NCBI RefSeq assembly: GCF_001542625.1
Contig: NZ_CP016279.1
Location: 2,542,001-2,606,000, forward strand
DNA: 64,000 bases
Direction: 5' to 3'
Source: Streptomyces griseochromogenes
GTDB taxonomy: Bacteria; Actinomycetota; Actinomycetes; Streptomycetales; Streptomycetaceae
The position numbers and the translations under genes were made by a program. The notes below the pieces were generated by a model. It saw only the letters and a list, made by a program, of their open reading frames with translations. It was not told the DNA's origin and searched no databases. Below, one piece after another: positions 59,584 to 64,000 of the stretch; the first letter of the stretch is position 1, and each line of letters opens with the position of its first letter.

Positions 59584-60990
59584 GTGGGCAAGACGTACGC
59601 CGGGGCGCGCCTGCGGCACCTGCGCGAGGAACGACGCATGAGCCAGGCCGAGTTGGCCCGTGTCCTCGCCATCTCGCCCAGCTACCTGAACCAGATGGAG
59701 CACGACTCCCGGCCGCTCACCGTTGCGGTCCTGCTGCGTCTGACCGAGGCCTTCGGCGTCGACCCGGGCTTCTTCTCCGCGCGCGACACGACGCGTCTGG
59801 TGGCAGACCTCCGCGAGGCGCTGGCCGGGGAACTGGCCGAGGCCCGGGTCTCCGCCGCCGACCTGACGGACCTCGCCTCGCGGACACCCGAGGTCGCCCG
59901 GGTCCTGCTCGACCTCGGCCGCCGCAACCAACGGCTCGCCGAGCGCCTGGCCGGAGCCACGGACGGCCGCGGCCCGGGCCCGGAGCAGCCCGGCTCACCG
60001 CACGAGGAGATCAGGGACTTCTTCTACCGCCGCCAGAATTACCTCCACGACACCGACCTCGCGGCGGAGCGGCTCTCCCGGGAGATCGGCATCCGGCCCG
60101 GCGAGGTCCTACGGGCGCTGACCACGCGCCTCGCCGACCGCCACGGCATCCGGCTCACCGCCGAGCGCGGCGACCATCTGCACCACTACGACGAGCCGAC
60201 CCGCACGCTTCACCTGTCCACCCGTCTGCGCCCCGGCCAGCGCGCCTTCCGCATGGCCACCCAGCTCGCCCTGCTCGAACACGGCGACGAACTCGACCGC
60301 GAGGCCGCCGAGGACTTCGAGCCCGGATCGCCCGCCCACGGCCTGGCCCGCATCGGCGTCGCCAACTACTTCGCGGCGGCCCTGATCCTGCCGTACGACG
60401 CCTTCCACACGGCCGCCGAGGAGGCGCGCTACGACATCGAGCGCCTCACCGACCGCTACGGCCTCGGCTACGAGACCGTCTGCCACCGGCTGAGCACCCT
60501 CCAGCGCCCCAGGCTGCGCGGCGTGCCCTTCTCCTTCGTCCGTGTCGACCGGGCCGGCAACATGTCCAAGCGGCAGTCGGCGACCGGCTTCCACTTCTCC
60601 CGGGCGGGCGGCACCTGCCCCCTGTGGAACGTCTACGAGGCGTTCGCCGTCCCCGGACGCATCCACGTCCAGATCGCCGAAATGCCCGACGGACAGCGCT
60701 ATTTGTGGACCGCCCGCGCGGTGACCCGGCACCGCGGCGGCTGGGGTGAACCCGGCAAGACCTTCGCCATCGGCCTCGGCTGCGAGATCCGCCACGCCCA
60801 CCGCGTCGTCTACTCCGACGGCCTCGACCTCGCGAACGCCTCCGCCGCCACCCCCATCGGCATGGGCTGCCGTGTCTGCGAACGCCTCGACTGCCCCCAG
60901 CGCGCCGCACCGCCCCTCGGCCACCCGCTGCGGATCGACCAGAACACCGGCACCTTCGTGCCGTACCCCGTCTCCGACGCCCGGAGTTGA
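59584..60990 (+). CDS. RamB-like XRE regulator of acetate/glyoxylate genes
   Basis: A 468-residue regulator of the ScfR/RamB family. An XRE helix-turn-helix (about residues 7-62, LRHLREERRMSQAELARVLA, then SYLNQME) is followed by a large sensor region of the IrrE-like/DUF2083 type with a late cysteine cluster (GMGCRVCERLDCPQRAAPP). The GTG at 59584 opens directly into the helix-turn-helix. Family members respond to acyl-CoA or carbon source and control glyoxylate-shunt genes, fitting its place divergent from aceA. Confidence 0.85.
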   Translation: MGKTYAGARLRHLREERRMSQAELARVLAISPSYLNQMEHDSRPLTVAVLLRLTEAFGVDPGFFSARDTTRLVADLREALAGELAEARVSAADLTDLASRTPEVARVLLDLGRRNQRLAERLAGATDGRGPGPEQPGSPHEEIRDFFYRRQNYLHDTDLAAERLSREIGIRPGEVLRALTTRLADRHGIRLTAERGDHLHHYDEPTRTLHLSTRLRPGQRAFRMATQLALLEHGDELDREAAEDFEPGSPAHGLARIGVANYFAAALILPYDAFHTAAEEARYDIERLTDRYGLGYETVCHRLSTLQRPRLRGVPFSFVRVDRAGNMSKRQSATGFHFSRAGGTCPLWNVYEAFAVPGRIHVQIAEMPDGQRYLWTARAVTRHRGGWGEPGKTFAIGLGCEIRHAHRVVYSDGLDLANASAATPIGMGCRVCERLDCPQRAAPPLGHPLRIDQNTGTFVPYPVSDARS

Positions 60991-61049
60991 CGCGGTCGGC
61001 GGGAGAGGAAGATCACGGCGACCGAGGCGGTCTTGGCCATGCACGCCTG

Positions 61050-61175
61050 GCGCGGTACGGTCTGTCCGATATCGACGACGGCGAGACGGAAGCCGGTGGG
61101 AATCCGGCACGGTCGCGCCACTGTATGCGAGACGCCTTCCGGGGCGTCTGGTGAGTCAGACCCGTGGCCGTCGTC
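61050..61175 (+). promoter_or_regulatory. Cobalamin riboswitch controlling cbtBA
   Basis: The leader shows the class hallmarks: GGAAGCCGGTGGGAATCCGG, then CACGGTCGCGCCACTGT, and the closing GTGAGTCAGACCC. It ends about 50 bases before the cbtB ribosome binding site, consistent with B12-controlled cobalt uptake. Confidence 0.9.
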
Positions 61176-61222
61176 ATGTGCACCACCGAGATGGGACGCG
61201 AACTCCCAGAGGAGGTTCTGCC

Positions 61223-61444
61223 ATGGCGCAGACCGTCGCCCAGCCGACAGCCACCACCCCCGTCGTTCCCGCCACGCTGCCGCTGAAGGCGATTGCTCCC
61301 TGGGCGGTCTTCTTCGGCATCCTGATGCTGGTCCTGCTCTACTTCGTCGGCGCCGAGCAGGGCGCCACCTCCGTGTTCAACGGCACGGACGTCCACGAGT
61401 GGGTGCACGACGCCCGCCACCTGCTCGGCTTCCCCTGCCACTGA
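61223..61444 (+). CDS. cbtB: CbtB, cobalt transporter small subunit
   Basis: A 73-residue protein with one membrane helix (IAPWAVFFGILMLVLLYFVGA) and a His-rich C terminus (HEWVHDARHLLGFPCH) that fits metal binding. The ATG at 61223 has GAGGAGG upstream. It forms a pair with CbtA, encoded 21 bases downstream, under a B12 riboswitch. CbtAB is a predicted cobalt importer for cobalamin synthesis. Confidence 0.92.
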   Translation: MAQTVAQPTATTPVVPATLPLKAIAPWAVFFGILMLVLLYFVGAEQGATSVFNGTDVHEWVHDARHLLGFPCH

Positions 61445-61465
61445 CGCCAGGGACGCCGCACCCCC

Positions 61466-62218
61466 ATGAACTCCGCAACGGTAAGAAACCTCCTCGTGCG
61501 GGGCATGCTCGCCGGCCTGGCCGCCGGCGTGCTCGCCCTGGTCGTCGCCTACCTGCTCGGTGAGCCGAACGTCGACAAGGCGATCAGCTTCGAGGACGCC
61601 CACTCCCACGAGCACGAGATGGAGGTCGTCTCCCGCTCCCTGCAGTCCACCGCCGGTCTCGCCACCGGAGTCCTGGTCTACGGGGTCGCCTTCGGCGGCA
61701 TCGCCGCGCTCGCGTACTGCTTCGCGCTCGGCCGCGTCGGCCGGTTCGGCCCCCGGGCGACCGCGCTGCTGCTGTCCGGCTGCGCGCTGCTCGCCGTGTA
61801 CGTCGTACCGTTCCTGAAGTACCCGGCCAATCCGCCGTCGGTCGGGAACCCCGACACCATCGGCAAGCGGACGACCCTGTACTTCCTGATGATGCTGCTC
61901 AGTGTGCTGCTGGCGGTCGCCGCCACCATCCTGGGCAAGCGGCTCGCGCCCACCGTGGGCACCTGGTGGGCGACCGTGGCCGCGGTGGCCGCCTTCGTCG
62001 TCGTGATCGGCCTGGCCTACGAGTTCCTGCCCGTCATCAACGAGGTGCCGAAGGACTTCCCGGCCACCCTGCTGTGGCGGTTCCGGCTTTCGGCGCTGGC
62101 CATCCAGACCGTCATGTGGACAGGTTTCGGGCTGCTCTTCGGCGAGCTGGCCGAGCGCCTGCTGAATCCCAAGCCCGCGACAGCCGCGTCCAGACGCGCG
62201 GTTCCCGCCTCGCACTGA
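61466..62218 (+). CDS. cbtA: CbtA, cobalt transporter membrane subunit
   Basis: A 250-residue membrane protein with about six helices. The His-rich HSHEHEMEVVSRSLQSTAGL motif after the first helix is typical of CbtA, a predicted B12-regulated cobalt transporter. It lies directly after cbtB and before a terminator. Confidence 0.92.
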   Translation: MNSATVRNLLVRGMLAGLAAGVLALVVAYLLGEPNVDKAISFEDAHSHEHEMEVVSRSLQSTAGLATGVLVYGVAFGGIAALAYCFALGRVGRFGPRATALLLSGCALLAVYVVPFLKYPANPPSVGNPDTIGKRTTLYFLMMLLSVLLAVAATILGKRLAPTVGTWWATVAAVAAFVVVIGLAYEFLPVINEVPKDFPATLLWRFRLSALAIQTVMWTGFGLLFGELAERLLNPKPATAASRRAVPASH

Positions 62219-62233
62219 ACGCTTCCGGACAAC

Positions 62234-62268
62234 GAGAGGGCCCTTCGGAACCATCCGAGGGCCTTCTC
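62234..62268 (+). terminator. Terminator after cbtBA
   Basis: A GC-rich hairpin with arms GAGAGGGCCCTTCGG and CCGAGGGCCTTCTC pairs with few mismatches, 15 bases after the cbtA stop. Confidence 0.7.
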
Positions 62269-62311
62269 GCGTTTCCGGGACACCGGCGGAGGCGACGAGC
62301 GGAGGAGCCGA

Positions 62312-62671
62312 GTGGCCAGACACCACCCCCAGCCGCGTCACATCACCCTGGGCGGCCGAGAAGCGGTGGCCCTGACCGTGCGGGAGTACGAGCAACTGGT
62401 CGCCAGCCGACGCCAGATCGGCGGCCAGAGCGCACGGGTGCGGGTACTGGCCCAGCAGGTCAAGCGCGACGCGAGGCTGCTGCGGGAACTCGAGGCCCTG
62501 GTCGCCGACCCGGCTTCCCCCTTCGCCTGTCACGCGCCGGGCGCGGCAGCCGGGACACCGGACGCGGCCGGGTGCCCCGGCCACGACGGCACGGCCGACG
62601 GCATGGATCCTGCCTGTCTGCGGTGCGCCATCGCGGCGCTGCTGCGCCGCCACCGGGAGGAGAAGCCCTAG
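62312..62671 (+). CDS. Hypothetical protein near the cobalt genes
   Basis: A 119-residue protein starting at GTG 62312 with GGAGG upstream. The N-terminal half is a predicted helix (VREYEQLVASRRQIGG, then RVRVLAQQVKRDARLLREL), coiled-coil-like; the C-terminal part has Cys/His residues (CHAPG, CPGHDG, CLRCAIAALL) that could bind metal. I do not recognise the family. Its position between cbtBA and meaB suggests a link to cobalt or cobalamin, which is only a guess. Confidence 0.7.
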   Translation: MARHHPQPRHITLGGREAVALTVREYEQLVASRRQIGGQSARVRVLAQQVKRDARLLRELEALVADPASPFACHAPGAAAGTPDAAGCPGHDGTADGMDPACLRCAIAALLRRHREEKP

Positions 62672-62693
62672 CCCCCGACCGCGGGCGCCGGTG

Positions 62694-63284
62694 TCAGTGA
62701 CCCGGCGCGTCGCCCGGCGCGGCGAGGGCGGCTCCGAGACGCAGGTTCCACCGCCCTGACCGGCCGGTGACCTCCGTCGCGGTGAGCGGCGGGACGTCGA
62801 CGCGCCAGAACGCGGCCTCGGGCGCGCCCAGCACCCCCACCACCACGGCCCGTACCACCTCCGGCTCCACCACGGCGAGGGTCCTGCCGTCCCCCAGCCG
62901 TTCCGTGTCCAGCCAGCGCGCGAGGCGGGCGCACAGCTGCCGCACGGACTCCCCGCCGTGCGGTGCGGCGCCTGGATCGGCCAGCCAGCCCGCCACCGCT
63001 TCGGGCTCGGCGGCGCTCACCTCGTCCAGGGTCCGCCCCCGCCATCTGCCCATGTCCAGGCCCGCGAGTTCCGGGTCCGCCGCGGCGTCGAGGCCGAGCG
63101 CCGCGGCCGTCTCACGACAGCGCACGCCGGGGGAGGCGACGACACGGACGGCGGCGGGCAGGGTCCCGGCCGTCGCTCTCGCCCGCGCCGCCGCGTCGGC
63201 CTCGATCGAGTCGCCGTCGTCGAAGCGTGCACGCCGCAGCGACGGTGTGATCGCCGCTGAGACGAAGGTGACACGACTGGTCAC
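62694..63284 (-). CDS. Histidine-phosphatase-fold protein lacking the catalytic motif
   Basis: A 196-residue protein with the layout of the phosphoglycerate mutase/CobC histidine phosphatase family (ASPGVRCRETAAALGL, AGLDMGRWRGRTLDEV, HGGESVRQLCARLARWLD). The N-terminal RHG catalytic motif is replaced by SAAITPS and the second histidine segment by VVEPEVVRAVV. It is therefore probably not a phosphatase by the usual mechanism. It may be a binding or regulatory relative. Neighbours suggest a B12 context. Confidence 0.7.
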   Translation of the reverse strand: MTSRVTFVSAAITPSLRRARFDDGDSIEADAAARARATAGTLPAAVRVVASPGVRCRETAAALGLDAAADPELAGLDMGRWRGRTLDEVSAAEPEAVAGWLADPGAAPHGGESVRQLCARLARWLDTERLGDGRTLAVVEPEVVRAVVVGVLGAPEAAFWRVDVPPLTATEVTGRSGRWNLRLGAALAAPGDAPGH

Positions 63285-63318
63285 GCGGTTGTTCCTCCTG
63301 CTGGTGCCGCGGGCCGGC

Positions 63319-64000
63319 TCACTGCGCGCCGAACGCCCGCAGGATGCGTTCCGCGGCCAGGGTGGCCGTCAACGAGCCGTCCCTGACCTGTTGTTCGAGC
63401 GCGGGGGCGGCCTCGCGGACCGCGGGGTCCGCGTGCAGTCGGCCCAGCAGTTCGTCGCGGACCATCGACCAGGTCCAGCCGACCTGCTGGTCCCGCCGCT
63501 TGGCGGTGAGCCGCCCGGTGGAGTCGAGCAGTGTGCGGTGCTGTTCCAGGCGCTCCCACACCACGTCGAGGCCGATCGACTCACGGGCACTGCAACTGAG
63601 CACCGGCGGAGCCCAGAACACGTCCTTGCCGTGCATCAGCCTGAGCGCGCCCGCCAGCTCCCGTGCGGCCGCCCGCGCGTCGCGCTCGTGCGGGCCGTCC
63701 GCCTTGTTGACGGCGATCACGTCGGCCAGCTCCAGGACACCCTTCTTGATGCCCTGCAACTGGTCGCCGGTGCGGGCCAGGGTCAGCAGCAGGAAGGAGT
63801 CGACCATGTCGGCAACGGCGGTCTCGGACTGGCCGACGCCGACGGTCTCGACGAGGATCACGTCGTAGCCCGCCGCCTCCATGACCACCATCGACTCGCG
63901 CGTCGCCTTCGCGACCCCGCCCAGCGTGCCCGCGCTGGGGGAGGGCCGTACGAAGGCGTTCGGGTCCACCGCCAGGCGTTCCATCCGGGTCTTGTCGCCC
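63319..64000 (-). CDS. meaB: Methylmalonyl-CoA mutase-associated GTPase MeaB, partial
   Basis: The visible 227 residues are the C-terminal two thirds of a MeaB/ArgK G3E GTPase: [20 protein letters not shown] at the right edge, [20 protein letters not shown], the GTP-specificity motif [12 protein letters not shown] and the C-terminal dimerisation region. The start lies beyond 64000. MeaB protects and loads B12 into methylmalonyl-CoA mutase, an enzyme that can feed methylmalonyl-CoA to PKSs of the kind in this window. Confidence 0.93.
   Translation of the reverse strand, partial: GDKTRMERLAVDPNAFVRPSPSAGTLGGVAKATRESMVVMEAAGYDVILVETVGVGQSETAVADMVDSFLLLTLARTGDQLQGIKKGVLELADVIAVNKADGPHERDARAAARELAGALRLMHGKDVFWAPPVLSCSARESIGLDVVWERLEQHRTLLDSTGRLTAKRRDQQVGWTWSMVRDELLGRLHADPAVREAAPALEQQVRDGSLTATLAAERILRAFGAQ

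Overview
The window is high-GC actinobacterial DNA, almost certainly from a Streptomyces: third-codon-position GC is very high, and it carries type I PKS modules, an AfsR-like regulator, a LmbU-family regulator and a conserved core block (metE, aceB, aceA, a RamB-like regulator, cbtBA, meaB). No rRNA, tRNA, CRISPR array or intact insertion sequence was seen.

Layout. (1) 1-5281: a gene remnant, a DrrAB-type ABC exporter behind TGACAGA direct repeats, and a convergent AfsR/SARP-type regulator. (2) 5591-31024, a hybrid PKS-NRPS locus: a free carrier protein, a P450 and a Cys-nucleophile thioesterase; a 4,715-residue PKS with a KSQ loading module and two DH-KR modules; a one-module KS-AT-ACP PKS; a C-A-PCP NRPS; a second type II thioesterase; and a PLP-dependent dehydratase-like enzyme. 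(3) 31631-36300: an operon of RHH regulator, DUF4097 protein and DrrA/DrrB exporter, then two decayed genes. (4) 36422-40143: a guanidine hydrolase resembling arginine dihydrolase, an ornithine N5-monooxygenase and a third thioesterase. (5) 40269-48323: a second RHH/DUF4097 set, an ABC ATPase, an MMPL exporter and a domesticated IS701-type transposase. (6) 48996-50470: a LmbU-family regulator and a PaiB/KtzT-family protein. (7) 51216-52563: broken two-component and transporter genes at a junction. (8) 52624-64000: core metabolism with two cobalamin riboswitches.

How it fits together (inference). Arginine to ornithine (36422), ornithine to N5-hydroxyornithine (37783) and N-N closure by the KtzT-like protein (49826-50470) would give piperazic acid. 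The PKS would make a 2,4,6-trimethyl-3-oxonona-4,6-dienoyl chain from four methylmalonyl units, the first decarboxylated to propionyl. The single C-A-PCP module would join the chain to the amino acid. No thioesterase domain is fused to the line. Five copies of a palindrome near TGTCCCGTCGACGGGACA lie near the PKS operon, the dehydratase-like gene, the ornithine hydroxylase and the KtzT-like gene, which suggests these dispersed genes form one regulon. I did not recognise a known product.
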